A DNA stretch of 64,000 nt. Source: Nannocystis sp. GTDB lineage: Bacteria; Myxococcota_A; Polyangia; Nannocystales; Nannocystaceae. This document shows positions 32,584 through 41,623 of this stretch, in pieces. Where the stretch lies: positions 62,001 through 126,000 of the forward strand of contig JADJRG010000013.1 of the NCBI GenBank assembly GCA_016712315.1, in the 5' to 3' direction. A program made the translations under genes and the position numbers. The number at the start of each line of letters is the position of its first letter. Position 1 is the first letter of the stretch. The notes under the pieces were generated by a model, which was given only the letters and a program-made list of their open reading frames with translations, was not told the DNA's origin and did not search any database.

Positions 32584-34107
32584 CTACCGCACTTCAAAGG
32601 CGCCGAGGCTCGGCGGATCGCCGTAACAGACCCCGTCGAAGTCGACGACGACCGCCGGATCCGCGAGCCCCGCGGCGATCGCCGGCGAGCCTGCCTGCGG
32701 GTGGAAGTCGCCGCCCGCGAGGTCGACGAGCAGCGGATCCTGGCCTGTGATCGCGCCGACCTCGGTGACCGGCAGATCGCCCGCCGGGCTCGAGAGGCCG
32801 GGATCGTCGGTCGCGTACCAGAGGTTGTGCGCGAAGGTGAAGGTCTCGGGCGCCGTGTCCGCGCCGATGTTGACGTAGGTCGAGAGCTCGCCGCGGGCGA
32901 AGACGACGACGTTGTTGCGGAAGGCGCCGGCGCTCGCCGGCAGGAACTCGTACTCGGGGGTCGAGGTGGTCTCCTGCAAGATCCGCAGGATCCAGCGCTG
33001 CGGGCCGACGATCGTGTTGTTGGCGACCAGGCAGTCGACGCAGCCGACGAAGGCGATCGGCGCGTCGCTGCCGACGATGGTGTTGGCGATCACGCGGATG
33101 TCGCGGGCCTCGAAGCTGCTCGAGTTCATCACCAGCGACGGGCGGAAGAACTCGAAGCCGGTCGAGCCGCCCATGTTGAAGGCGCGGGCGCCGGAGTCGA
33201 CGACCCGGTTGCCGCGGATCTCGATGTCGTCGCTGCCGCCCTTGCTCTGCACCGCGTTGCCGCCGTTGTCGTGGAAAAAATTGCCGTGGAGGAGGCCGTG
33301 GTGGCAGCCGACGTGATCGACGGCGGATCCGCCGTCGCCGCAGTGATCGAACTCCGAGCCGCGGATCACGTAGTCATCGAGGCCCGAGAGCTTGAGGCAG
33401 TCTTGGTTGCCGCCTTGGCCGATGTGGTGGATGTGGAGGCCGCGGATCACCAGGTGACGGGTCGCCTCGGGGTCGTCGTAGTCGCCGCCGTCGTCGATGT
33501 TGACCCCGTTCGCGGTGGCGCCGCGGACCTCGAGGTCATGGAGGACGAGGTAGCGGACCCGCGTGAGGTGCAGACCCTCGCCGCCGCCGTCGAGGATCGG
33601 CCGCGCCTCGCCCGGGGCGCCGCCGATCCAGATCGGCGCGTCGACGCTGCCAGCGAGGTCGGAGACGTATTGATCGCCGGCGTAGGTGCCCTCGTGGATC
33701 TGGATCGCGGCGCCCGCAGCGGCCTTGCCCGCGGCGCCCTCGATCGTCGCGCAGGGGCTCGCTTCGGCGCCGCACTGCGGGCCGTCGACGCCGTCTGGGG
33801 CGACGTGGAGGATCTGCTCAGGAGTCTTGCCGTCCTCAAAGGTCGGCGCCTCGGCGCAGCCTTCGACTCCGCCGGTGCTGCTCTCGCCGGTGGTCGTCTC
33901 GCCGGTGGTCGTCGTCGCGGTGGTGGTCGAGCTCGCGTCGGTGGTCGAGGTCGTGGTGGTGGTCGCGGTGCTCACATCAGTCGCGTCGGTGCCGGTGGTG
34001 GTCGCCGCGTCGGTGGTCGAGGTCGCGCTCGTCGAGGCGCCGTCGTCTCCGCCAGCGCAGGCGAGGAGGAGCGCGAGTGGTTGCGGGGTGAGCCATCGTA
34101 AGCGCAT
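32584..34107 (-). CDS. Secreted right-handed beta-helix lipoprotein
   Basis: 507 residues. A short signal peptide with lipobox LLAC, a long Thr/Ser/Ala linker (about 20-80), then a DUF1565/pectate-lyase-like start (ILHVAPDGVDGPQCGAEASPCATIEGA). A parallel beta-helix follows with repeated Ile/Val-x-Asn/Gly turns (LVIRGLHIHH, IEIRGNRVVDSG, IRVIANTIVGS). The C-terminal SPAIAAG...GAFEVR ending is typical of such proteins. It probably binds or cleaves a polysaccharide at the cell surface; no catalytic set could be assigned. Its neighbours on both sides are unrelated. Confidence 0.8.
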   Translation of the reverse strand: MRLRWLTPQPLALLLACAGGDDGASTSATSTTDAATTTGTDATDVSTATTTTTSTTDASSTTTATTTTGETTTGESSTGGVEGCAEAPTFEDGKTPEQILHVAPDGVDGPQCGAEASPCATIEGAAGKAAAGAAIQIHEGTYAGDQYVSDLAGSVDAPIWIGGAPGEARPILDGGGEGLHLTRVRYLVLHDLEVRGATANGVNIDDGGDYDDPEATRHLVIRGLHIHHIGQGGNQDCLKLSGLDDYVIRGSEFDHCGDGGSAVDHVGCHHGLLHGNFFHDNGGNAVQSKGGSDDIEIRGNRVVDSGARAFNMGGSTGFEFFRPSLVMNSSSFEARDIRVIANTIVGSDAPIAFVGCVDCLVANNTIVGPQRWILRILQETTSTPEYEFLPASAGAFRNNVVVFARGELSTYVNIGADTAPETFTFAHNLWYATDDPGLSSPAGDLPVTEVGAITGQDPLLVDLAGGDFHPQAGSPAIAAGLADPAVVVDFDGVCYGDPPSLGAFEVR

Positions 34108-34300
34108 GGGCCACGTTACCGCGGACGCGCGAGCGCCGGCAGAGTCGGTGGCCCCCAGGCGACCGCGCGATCGCGACTCCCGCTGCTAACGTCGCGCCGA
34201 GGCCGGCCAGCCCGCTCGCCGCGCGCTCGACCGCTCGGCTTGCCCGCCGCGGGCTGACGTGTGAACCTGGCGAGGTAGGATCTCGGAGGGGGCGGGTGGT

Positions 34301-36220
34301 ATGCGGATAGCTCGATCGGACGCGGCTCAAGGGCCGACCTCAGCGCCGCCGCAGCGGCGCGGTGGGGTGTCTCTTCGGCCAGGTTGTTATGGGGTCGGCG
34401 TCATCGACGCGCAGCTCCAGTCGGAGGCCGCGTCGGCGCCAGCGCCGGGCGCTTCGGCCGCGCAGATCCGGGAGATCGCGGCGCGCGGCGTCGAGGGGCC
34501 GGGCGGGCCGCTACCGCACCTCGACGCGGTGCAGCGGGCCTTTGGTCGTCATGACCTCTCGTTTGTACGCGCACACACCAGCGCGCGAGCGGGCGCGGCC
34601 GCCGCGGCGATCGGCGCCCGGGCGTACACGCTCGGCTCCGCGGTCGCCTTTCGCGGCGCCACGAGCCTGCACACCGCCGCCCACGAGGCGGCCCACGTGA
34701 TCCAGCAGGCCGCCGGTGTGCGGCTGGAGGGCGGCGTGGGGGCGGCCGGCGATCGCTACGAGGCGCACGCGGACGCGGTCGCCGACGCGGTCGTCCGCGG
34801 CGAGTCGGCGGAGCCGCTCCTGGACTCGTTCGTCGCCTCGCAGGGCGGGGGCGGGATCGGCGTCCAGCGCGCGCTTGGCTTCGAGTTCCAGACCGGATGG
34901 GGGCTCGTGCGCAGCCTGCCGAAGGCGCCAGAGACGCCGGTGTCGACCCGGAAGGAGTCACCCGACCCGACGAAGCAGGAGGATTGGGAGGACGTGGCGG
35001 TGGAGCACGAGGTCGACGGCTTGAAATCCGCGCCGACGCGCTCTTTAGGCGAAATCACACTCAGACGCAGCCCGAAGACCCCCAAGAAGGCCCGGGACTT
35101 GGCCAACTACAGCTCCAGGACCTCGTATGTGACGAACAACGAGAACCGCATCGCCGCGCCGACCAAAGGGCGACAGCACTACAAGTTCCACAAGGGGCAG
35201 GTGATCAAGGACTACGGCGGCTTCAAGATGACGGTCGACGACGCGAACACCCCGCTGGGGGCCGAGCTCGAGTGGGTGATCGACCCGCCCATCCCCGAGT
35301 CCAAGGACGAGCAGGACGTCGTCGAGCTGTTCGCGAGGCTGCTCTCGACCTGCAAGGAGCTGCTGAACTTCAAGAACCGCGAGTCCTTCCTCCTCAGCGA
35401 GGTCACCAAACAGCACGCCGATGACTCGGTCGAGATCCAGCCAGGCGTCAAGGGGCATGGACCCCGAGACATGGAGGCCGCTCCCCAGACGACCGGAGGA
35501 GTCAGCTTCGATCGGCTCTATGACTTCTTCAAGGACCTGAAGGGGGGAAAAGAGAGGCCATCGGAGGTCATCCAAAAAGGACGGTTCGAGATCAAGGGCG
35601 GCGCCGCTGCGAGCACGATCATCGAGTCGCTCGACAGGATCCCTGGGTTGATGGACCTGAGCCCGCGCCTCAGGGGCCTCTTGAGCATGATCGTCCGCTA
35701 TGTGCATATGGGCGTTAACTCGACCCCGCTCGCGTACGCAAAAGTAGCCACCCTATTCCTCGCGCGCACGGACTTCGCTCAGATGTTTAGTCTGCTCCCC
35801 GAGTGGGAGAAGAAATGGCTCAAGGAGGACCCCAATCAGCTCTTCCGGCTGGTCCAACTGGCGAATCCTGGGTTGAAGCCGACACGCAAGGTCTTCGTCG
35901 GCGGGATCCTGCGAGGGCAGGGCGTATTCAAGCCGTCGTTGACGGTCGGCCAGTGGATCACGCGGATCGCCGCGGGCGAGGACCAACTCTCCGGGGGCTA
36001 CTGGAAGGGTCAAGATACGGAGCAGGGGAGGACCTTTCAGCGCGAATTGGAGAGTATGGGTAGCCTGGGCACGAAGACCGACAAGGTGGGGGAGCAGGGC
36101 CGAGCGCCGGGGATCGTGATCGAATTTCGGGGCCATACGGAGCGGCTCGAGGTCGACAAGTGGGGGGCGTATGCGGTCGCGATCTTCACGTACCTCAAGG
36201 AGCTCAACCACAGGAAATAA
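34301..36220 (+). CDS. DUF4157 (eCIS core) protein with large C-terminal effector-like domain
   Basis: 639 residues. Residues about 60-175 form a DUF4157 domain (PHLDAVQRAFGRHDLSFVRAH, GARAYTLGSAVAF) including the metalloprotease-like HEAAH (His near 128). DUF4157 marks cargo of extracellular contractile injection systems. After a linker, residues about 250-639 form an unrecognised domain with TPLGAELEWVIDPP, reminiscent of the GxELExV strand of amidoligase-like enzymes, then helical text with LARTDFAQMFSLLPE. Base composition falls to more A/T-rich codons after about 35040, as if the C-terminal part was acquired separately. No structural eCIS genes are in the window. The start is uncertain; the first 45 residues are poorly conserved in style. 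Confidence 0.75.
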   Translation: MRIARSDAAQGPTSAPPQRRGGVSLRPGCYGVGVIDAQLQSEAASAPAPGASAAQIREIAARGVEGPGGPLPHLDAVQRAFGRHDLSFVRAHTSARAGAAAAAIGARAYTLGSAVAFRGATSLHTAAHEAAHVIQQAAGVRLEGGVGAAGDRYEAHADAVADAVVRGESAEPLLDSFVASQGGGGIGVQRALGFEFQTGWGLVRSLPKAPETPVSTRKESPDPTKQEDWEDVAVEHEVDGLKSAPTRSLGEITLRRSPKTPKKARDLANYSSRTSYVTNNENRIAAPTKGRQHYKFHKGQVIKDYGGFKMTVDDANTPLGAELEWVIDPPIPESKDEQDVVELFARLLSTCKELLNFKNRESFLLSEVTKQHADDSVEIQPGVKGHGPRDMEAAPQTTGGVSFDRLYDFFKDLKGGKERPSEVIQKGRFEIKGGAAASTIIESLDRIPGLMDLSPRLRGLLSMIVRYVHMGVNSTPLAYAKVATLFLARTDFAQMFSLLPEWEKKWLKEDPNQLFRLVQLANPGLKPTRKVFVGGILRGQGVFKPSLTVGQWITRIAAGEDQLSGGYWKGQDTEQGRTFQRELESMGSLGTKTDKVGEQGRAPGIVIEFRGHTERLEVDKWGAYAVAIFTYLKELNHRK

Positions 36221-36222
36221 CC

Positions 36223-36252
36223 CCGGTCGCGCGCGGCCGGGCGCGCGGCCGG
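36223..36252. terminator. Strong bidirectional hairpin between convergent genes
   Basis: A 12-bp stem (CCGGTCGCGCGC with GCGCGCGGCCGG, one G-T pair) and a 6-nt loop fill the 33-nt space between the convergent DUF4157 and PLP-enzyme genes. No T-tract follows, but position and stability fit a shared terminator. Confidence 0.6.
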
Positions 36253-36253
36253 A

Positions 36254-38002
36254 TCAGGCATCGGCGAGGGCCGCCAGCACCTCGTCGTCGATCCCACCGC
36301 TCGCCGGTGCGCCAGCGGTGAAGAGGAGCGCCTCGGCGAGCGGTCGGGCGAGCGGAGAGCCGGGGCGGAGGATCAGCGCCCCGACGTCGCCGCCGTCCAG
36401 CGCGTCGACAAGCCAGAGATCAGCGCCGTCGGCCAGCGGGAGCGCGGCGGGCCAGCTCCTCGGCGGGCCCAGGTCGAGGACACGGAGCTCGTCGGGCTCG
36501 CGGGGGGTCGCGGGGCGATCGGCGAGGTCGATCCGGAGGTCGCCGAGGGCGCCGCCGGGCGGCCGCCACCAGGAGGCGGCGAGTTGGGCGAGCGCAGGGT
36601 CGCCGACGACCTGCGCGTCCGGGCGGGCGAGGCGGGACCAGAGCTCGGCGAGCCGCCGCCGGGGGCCGAGCAGAGGCTGGACGACGGCGGCAGGATCGAT
36701 CGCGAGGCGGCGGCGTAGGGCGGCGCGGAGAGCAGCGGCCGGGTCGGCGCCGAGCGCCGCCGGTCCGGCGCTGGCCGGCGCTGGTCGGCCCTCTCGCCAG
36801 GAGGACCAGGCCGCGGGGTCGATCGGCCGCAGCGGGTCGAGGAAGGGCGAGGGCGCCGGGCCGTCGGCCACTAGCCCCGAAGGCCAGGTGCGGGCGTCGT
36901 CGAGGATCGCCCCGAGATGTCCCCTAAGCCAGTCTTGGTGTCCACGGAGCGAGAGGCGGACGATCGCCGGTCCGTGCGCGTCGACCGGGGTGCCGAGCCC
37001 CCGGATCCCGGCGCGCAGGTACAGGAGGCCGAGCAGGGTCGCCGCCGGGTTCGCTGCCCGCGGCACCCGCGGGAGCGCGCGCTCGGCGTCGAGGAAGAGG
37101 GCGCCGCCGCCCCAGCCGGCGACCGGCGCGCCCTCGCGGCGGAGCGCGTGGGCGAGGGCGTCGAGCTCGCGCCAGGCCGACCCGGCGCCCTCGCCGAGCC
37201 GTCGGAGGCCGCGGGCGAGGGCGCTGAGCGGGGCGGCGGGCAGGTAGGGGCGCTCGCCGAGGATCCGCGCTGCGGGCCCGCGCAGGGCCGCGAGGCGGCC
37301 AGGGTCGCGAGCGATGAGGAGGCCGAGCGGCGCCCCGCCAGCGTCCTTGCGCGCTGAGAGGGCGACGAGATCGACCTGTTTGAAGAGCCATGTGACCGCC
37401 GCGACGGGCGGCCCGGGGAGGCCCGCGCGGGCGGCCCACTCGCCGATCTTGGTCGCGTCGACGACGATCGGCGCGGCCGGGGCGAGGCGATCGCGGAGGG
37501 CGACCAGCCCGGCGATCGCCCGCGGATCGACGGTCGCGCCGCCGCGCGGGCCGAGCAGCACGCGCGGGGTGGTGAGCCAGACGCAGGCGACTTGCCCGCC
37601 GCCGAGGTGCCGAGCGGCGCGCTCGAGGTCCAGGTCCTCGAGCACGCCGCGCTCGCGGGCCTCACCGAGCGCTCCGCCGATCTCGATGATCGAGCCGCCT
37701 TCGCGAGCGATCGACCAGGCGCCGGTGACGTAGACCTCGTTCGCCAGCACCACCTGGCCGGGGCGCACGAGGGCGGCGGCGAGGGCGGCCTCGGCGACGC
37801 GCCCGCGCGGGGTAGCGAGCCAGGCGCAGGGGCCGAGCAGCTCGAGTAGGGCCGCGTCGACGGCCGCCAGCGGATCCCGATCGAGCGGGCCTGGCGCGGG
37901 CTCCCGGAGGTCGGTCGAGAGGTCGCAGGTGACCGCCTCGACGGGCAGCCGGGCGCTGTTGAACGCGGCCGCGGCGAGGGCCTCGAGCCGCCCGCCGCTC
38001 AC
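36254..38002 (-). CDS. Tryptophanase/beta-eliminating-lyase-like PLP enzyme with C-terminal extension
   Basis: 582 residues. The first 360 follow the tryptophanase/tyrosine phenol-lyase fold: ATPRGRVAEAALAAALVRPGQVVLANEVY, VACVWLTTPRVLLGPRGG, VVDATKIGEWAA, and SARKDAGGAPLGLL holding the PLP lysine. About 200 Arg/Ala/Pro-rich residues follow that no family member normally has, with an alpha/beta flavour (LRVLDLGPPRSWP, DLWLVDALDGGD). Last gene of a coupled operon; its start overlaps the ATP-grasp stop by 4 nt. It could cleave or build a beta-substituted amino acid. Substrate unknown. Confidence 0.7.
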   Translation of the reverse strand: MSGGRLEALAAAAFNSARLPVEAVTCDLSTDLREPAPGPLDRDPLAAVDAALLELLGPCAWLATPRGRVAEAALAAALVRPGQVVLANEVYVTGAWSIAREGGSIIEIGGALGEARERGVLEDLDLERAARHLGGGQVACVWLTTPRVLLGPRGGATVDPRAIAGLVALRDRLAPAAPIVVDATKIGEWAARAGLPGPPVAAVTWLFKQVDLVALSARKDAGGAPLGLLIARDPGRLAALRGPAARILGERPYLPAAPLSALARGLRRLGEGAGSAWRELDALAHALRREGAPVAGWGGGALFLDAERALPRVPRAANPAATLLGLLYLRAGIRGLGTPVDAHGPAIVRLSLRGHQDWLRGHLGAILDDARTWPSGLVADGPAPSPFLDPLRPIDPAAWSSWREGRPAPASAGPAALGADPAAALRAALRRRLAIDPAAVVQPLLGPRRRLAELWSRLARPDAQVVGDPALAQLAASWWRPPGGALGDLRIDLADRPATPREPDELRVLDLGPPRSWPAALPLADGADLWLVDALDGGDVGALILRPGSPLARPLAEALLFTAGAPASGGIDDEVLAALADA

Positions 38003-39405
38003 GCCCCCTCCGCCGCCCGCATCAACGCCCGCGCCAGCAGATCCGGCGCGGCGGGGCCGTGGCAGGCGAGCAGGGCGTGGCCGAGCTCGGGCCCGCAGGA
38101 GAGATCGCCGACGACCACACGATCGCCGGCGAGCAGCTGCGCCCCGGCGACGAGCGCCGGGCGGAGGCGGCCGATCCCCGACGCCAGCGGGCCCTCTGCC
38201 GCCACCCAGGCGACGCCGAGGGTGGGGGGGTCGATCGCCCAGAGGCCGGCTCGCGGCGCTCTCACGACGCTCCTGGGCTCGCGCGCCCGCGTCGAGAGGA
38301 AGAGGCGCCAGCGCGGCCGGCCGCGCCGCGCTGCGTCGACCTCCACCTCCACCCGCCGCGCTTCATCGCGGGTGAAGTGAACGCGGCCGAGGAGGAGCGG
38401 GAGGAGCGGCGAGGGGGCGGCGAGCGCCTCACCCACCAGCTCGTCGAGCAGGCCGACGGCGCCGTTCATCCGCGGGTTCAGGTCGTGGTAGCAGCGCCGC
38501 CCGCCCGGCTCGCGGATGAAGTCGACGCCGAAAGGGCCGTGGAAGCCGCGGCCGCGGAGGCGCTCGCCGAAGGCGCGGATCTCCTCGGCGATCGCCGCTC
38601 GCTCGCCCTCGGTGAAGTCGCGCTCGTCGAGGCGGTTACCGGCGTACACCGGGCGGCCGCGCCGCTCCTCGGCGATCACTTGGAGGCTGGCGGGGAGGGC
38701 GATCGTAGGGCCGTCGATCGGCACCAGGCCCATCACGTTGCAGGGGTCGCCTGCGAGGAAGGCGGCCGCCTGCAGCTCGCCCTCGAGCTCGCCGAGGTGG
38801 GCCTTTGCCTCGGCGTAGCCGTCGACGATCCGGGTGCCGAGGCCGCCGCCGGCGAGCCTCATCGCCTGGACGACCAGCCGCGTCGCGCCGAGCTCGGCCG
38901 CGATCGCCTCCCAGCCGGCGGGGTCGCAGGGCCACGGGAGGCGGAGGCGACGAGGCGCCGGGAGGGCCTCGGCGAGCGCGGGTGAGCGCTTGTCCTCGAG
39001 GGCGCGGCTGCGCGCGGCGTCTTGGGCGAGGACACGGCGGCGACCGAAGATGTCCACCGGGACAGGTAAATAGGCGAGCACCGTCGCCTCGGCGCGCGGG
39101 TCGACCCGGTCGAGGAAGGCCGAGACCTCGGCGCGGGCGTCGTCGAGGGCGCGCGCGAGGCCGTGAACGACGTGGGCGAAGATGTCGCGCTCGCGGCCGC
39201 GGAGCCAGAGCAGGCGGGGGTCGTCGCCAGGCTTGGACCCGGCGCCCGCCGGCATCACGGCGATCCGGCCGCGCACGTCCGCCCCGAGCGGCTCGAGGCC
39301 GGGGATCGGCGCCGGGCCGATGCCGACCGCGATCACCCGCGCCCCCTCGAGCGCCGCCCGGGCGAGGTCGACGAGGCGGGCCGCGCCCTCGCCCGCCCCG
39401 CTCAT
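37999..39405 (-). CDS. ATP-grasp ligase
   Basis: 468 residues. ATP-grasp features are visible in the C-terminal half: GRGFHGPFGVDFI, then RRCYHDLNPRMNGAVG with the magnesium-binding Asp/Asn pair, and an upstream VVQAMRLAGGGLGTRIV loop that would cover ATP. Such enzymes join a carboxylate to an amine through an acyl phosphate. About 110 residues after the core show no known domain. It overlaps its neighbours by 4 nt on both sides, so it is part of one translationally coupled operon. Natural-product ATP-grasp ligases often sit beside PLP enzymes as here. Confidence 0.75.
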   Translation of the reverse strand: MSGAGEGAARLVDLARAALEGARVIAVGIGPAPIPGLEPLGADVRGRIAVMPAGAGSKPGDDPRLLWLRGRERDIFAHVVHGLARALDDARAEVSAFLDRVDPRAEATVLAYLPVPVDIFGRRRVLAQDAARSRALEDKRSPALAEALPAPRRLRLPWPCDPAGWEAIAAELGATRLVVQAMRLAGGGLGTRIVDGYAEAKAHLGELEGELQAAAFLAGDPCNVMGLVPIDGPTIALPASLQVIAEERRGRPVYAGNRLDERDFTEGERAAIAEEIRAFGERLRGRGFHGPFGVDFIREPGGRRCYHDLNPRMNGAVGLLDELVGEALAAPSPLLPLLLGRVHFTRDEARRVEVEVDAARRGRPRWRLFLSTRAREPRSVVRAPRAGLWAIDPPTLGVAWVAAEGPLASGIGRLRPALVAGAQLLAGDRVVVGDLSCGPELGHALLACHGPAAPDLLARALMRAAEGA

Positions 39406-40631
39406 CGCCCAGCCTCGAGGAGCTCGTCGAGGGCGGCCTCGGCCGCCTCCAGGATCTCGTCGATATCACCTGGTTGATGGGCCAGGGAGAGGAAGAGGTT
39501 GTGGGTCGGGTGGATCAGCACGCCGCGGCGGGCGAGCCCTTCGGCGAGCGCGCACCCGCGGTCGAAGGCGGGGTCCTCGGCGAAGCGGAGGAGCGGCAGC
39601 GCCGGCGGCCCGCTGACCGTCAGGCCGACGCCGCGGGCGGCCGCGAGGGCGACGAGGCCGTCGCCGAGGCGACGACCGAGGGCGGCCATCACCCGGCAGG
39701 CGGCGGCGTCGAGGAGCTCGAGGTTGGCGAGGGCGGCGGCGAGCGCCGGCGCGAACCCCCAAAAGGTCCCGGAGACGAAGATCGCCTCCGCGGCGGCCCG
39801 CAGCCGCTCGCCGCCGAGCGTCGCCGCCGCCGGGTAGCCGTTGGCCAGCGCCTTGGAGAGGCAGATCAGGTCGGCGTCGATCCCGAAGTGGGCGGCCGAG
39901 CCGCGGGGGTCGAGGCGCAGGCCCGAGCGCACGTCATCGACGACGAGGAGGGCGCCGCTGGCGTCGCAGTGCCGGCGGATCGCCGCCCAGTAGCCGGGCG
40001 GCGGGAGGTGGTTGGGCGCGCCGACTTGCTGGTCGTAGGGACAGAGGACCAGAGCGGCGACCGGCTCGCGCTCGAGCGCCGCCCGCGCCTCTTCGGGGTC
40101 GCCCCAGCGGATCCAGCGGGTCCGCTGGCGATCGGCGTCGATTCGACCTGACCCAAAGGCCATGCTTGTGTGGTTGCCGTGCCACGCGCCGTGGGCGACC
40201 ACCAGCGCCTCGCGGCCGGTGTGGGCGCGGGCGACCGCGAGGGCGAGGCCGACGCTGTCGGTGCCGGAGAGCGAGAAGGCGGCCCAAGCGCTGCCAGGGG
40301 TGCGGGCGACCAGCGCCTCGGCGAGCTCGACCTCGATCGTCGAAGGCAGCGAGTAGGCGACGCCGCGGGCCTGCTGGGCGGCGAAGGCGGCGTCGACCTC
40401 GGCGCGCCCGTAGCCGCTGATCATCGGCCCGTAGCCGCAGAGGAGGTCGATGTACTCGGCGCCGTCGGCGTCGACGATCCGGCAGCCGTGGGCGCGGGCG
40501 ATGAAGTGGGGGTAGCGCTCGGGGAGGCCGCGCATCACCCCGTCGACGAAGGCGAACGAGCGGCGGTGGCCGAAGACGCCGCCGGGGATGCGGGCGCGCG
40601 CGCGCGCGAGGATCGCCGAGCCCTCGCTCAT
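39402..40631 (-). CDS. Class-III aminotransferase / glutamate-1-semialdehyde-aminomutase-like PLP enzyme
   Basis: 409 residues. N-terminal ARIPGGVFGHRR and DADGAEYIDLLCGYGPMISGYG are typical of the GSA aminomutase branch. The PLP region shows LSGTDSV, HGAWHGNH, VVDDVRSGLRL (Asp pairs with the pyridine nitrogen) and LSKALANGYP (Schiff-base lysine). Length is normal. ATG 40631 overlaps the stop of the cupin gene by one base. An open N-terminal extension exists but reads as shadow. In this setting it probably transaminates or mutates an amino-acid-like intermediate rather than making tetrapyrroles, since no haem genes are near. Confidence 0.85.
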   Translation of the reverse strand: MSEGSAILARARARIPGGVFGHRRSFAFVDGVMRGLPERYPHFIARAHGCRIVDADGAEYIDLLCGYGPMISGYGRAEVDAAFAAQQARGVAYSLPSTIEVELAEALVARTPGSAWAAFSLSGTDSVGLALAVARAHTGREALVVAHGAWHGNHTSMAFGSGRIDADRQRTRWIRWGDPEEARAALEREPVAALVLCPYDQQVGAPNHLPPPGYWAAIRRHCDASGALLVVDDVRSGLRLDPRGSAAHFGIDADLICLSKALANGYPAAATLGGERLRAAAEAIFVSGTFWGFAPALAAALANLELLDAAACRVMAALGRRLGDGLVALAAARGVGLTVSGPPALPLLRFAEDPAFDRGCALAEGLARRGVLIHPTHNLFLSLAHQPGDIDEILEAAEAALDELLEAGR

Positions 40632-41125
40632 CACCCGCCCCCGACGTAGGGGGCCCAGCGATCGGCGAGCTCTGGGAAGAGGCGGCCGAAGAGGGCCGGG
40701 TCGGCGAGGGTGTGATCGGCGTAAGCGAAGCCGGGCGCGACGATCTCCGAGATCAGGCCGAGCGCGGCGCTGCCTGGCAGGCGCGAGCTCTTCCACCAGC
40801 CGCCCGGGCAGGTGAAGGCGAGGCGCTGACCGGCGGCGAGATCAGGGCCGAGGACGAGCTCCTGCCACACGCCGGCCGGGGAGATCAAGCTGTAGACGAT
40901 CGGCCCGCCGCGGTGGAAGAAGTGGGTGATGTCGGCGGCGTTGCGGTGGAAGGCGCCGATCGGCGAGTCGCGGGTGAGGAGGTAGTAGATGCTGTTGGCG
41001 AGCGGCCGCGGCCCGCCAGCGGCGGCGACGGTCGCGGCCGCGCCCCAGGTCTCGCGGAAGTAGCCGCCCTCGAGGTGCGGCCGGAGGTCGAGCGCGGCGA
41101 TCAACGCGGCGGCCTCGTCGGTCAC
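40631..41125 (-). CDS. DUF985 (cupin_5) protein, copy 1
   Basis: 164 residues. DUF985 hallmarks: PHLEGGYFRETW, NSIYYLLTRDSPIGAFHRNAADITHFFHRGGP, and a C-terminal ISEIVAPGFAYADHTLAD. A single small beta-barrel with potential metal-binding His. Function in this pathway unknown; it may be an isomerase or epimerase-type cupin. It overlaps the second DUF985 gene by 4 nt and the aminotransferase by 1 nt. Confidence 0.8.
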   Translation of the reverse strand: MTDEAAALIAALDLRPHLEGGYFRETWGAAATVAAAGGPRPLANSIYYLLTRDSPIGAFHRNAADITHFFHRGGPIVYSLISPAGVWQELVLGPDLAAGQRLAFTCPGGWWKSSRLPGSAALGLISEIVAPGFAYADHTLADPALFGRLFPELADRWAPYVGGG

Positions 41126-41592
41126 GGCGCACCCCCGACGAAGGGCGCGAGCGCGGCGGCGCTCGACGGCGCCAGGCCAGCGAGCAGGGCGGCGCCGGCG
41201 CGCTCGTGATCGCGCGGCACCCAGCCGGGGACCACCGCCTCGGAGATCAGCGCGAAGGGCCCCGAGACCAGCTCGATCGCCTTCCAGAGGCCGCCGGCGA
41301 TCACCCGCTGCGGCGCGTCGGCGCCGAGCGCGTGGACCTCGTGCGCGCCCGCGTCGTCGAGGGTGTGGAGCCGCAGCTCGCCGCCGACGTGGTGGTAGTG
41401 GATCGCGTCGGCCTGGCTGCGGTGGAGGCGAGCGCGCGGCGCGTCGGCGCGGACCAGGTAGTAGATGATCGTAATGAGCGGCCGCGCGGCGCCAGCGAGC
41501 GGCGGCCCGGCGTGGTGGAGCCGATAGAAGCCGCCCTCAGGGTTGGGGGCGAGCCCTAGGGCGTCGATCCACGCGTCAGCGCTGGTCAGCAC
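41122..41592 (-). CDS. DUF985 (cupin_5) protein, copy 2
   Basis: 156 residues from GTG 41592 (LTSADAWIDALGL). It shares NPEGGFYRLHH, ITIIYYLVRADAPRARLHRSQADAIHYHHVGG and ISEAVVPGWVPRDH with copy 1 but is clearly diverged. Tandem DUF985 genes imply a heteromer or two successive steps. The open frame upstream of 41592 is a shadow of the JmjC-like gene. Coupled to copy 1 by a 4-nt overlap. Confidence 0.78.
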   Translation of the reverse strand: MLTSADAWIDALGLAPNPEGGFYRLHHAGPPLAGAARPLITIIYYLVRADAPRARLHRSQADAIHYHHVGGELRLHTLDDAGAHEVHALGADAPQRVIAGGLWKAIELVSGPFALISEAVVPGWVPRDHERAGAALLAGLAPSSAAALAPFVGGAP

Positions 41593-41623
41593 GGCGCGGC
41601 AGGCTAACACGGCGGCCGGGCGC

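Noticed and set aside
32300..32626. Small + strand frame in the gap upstream of CD-NTase A.
   Set aside because: Arg-rich composition, overlaps both flanking genes and has no ribosome binding site; the gap more likely holds the island's promoter.
36254..40631. Tetrapyrrole pathway because of the GSA-aminomutase-like enzyme.
   Set aside because: No other haem gene is near; the neighbours are ATP-grasp, cupins and a second PLP enzyme, pointing to secondary metabolism.
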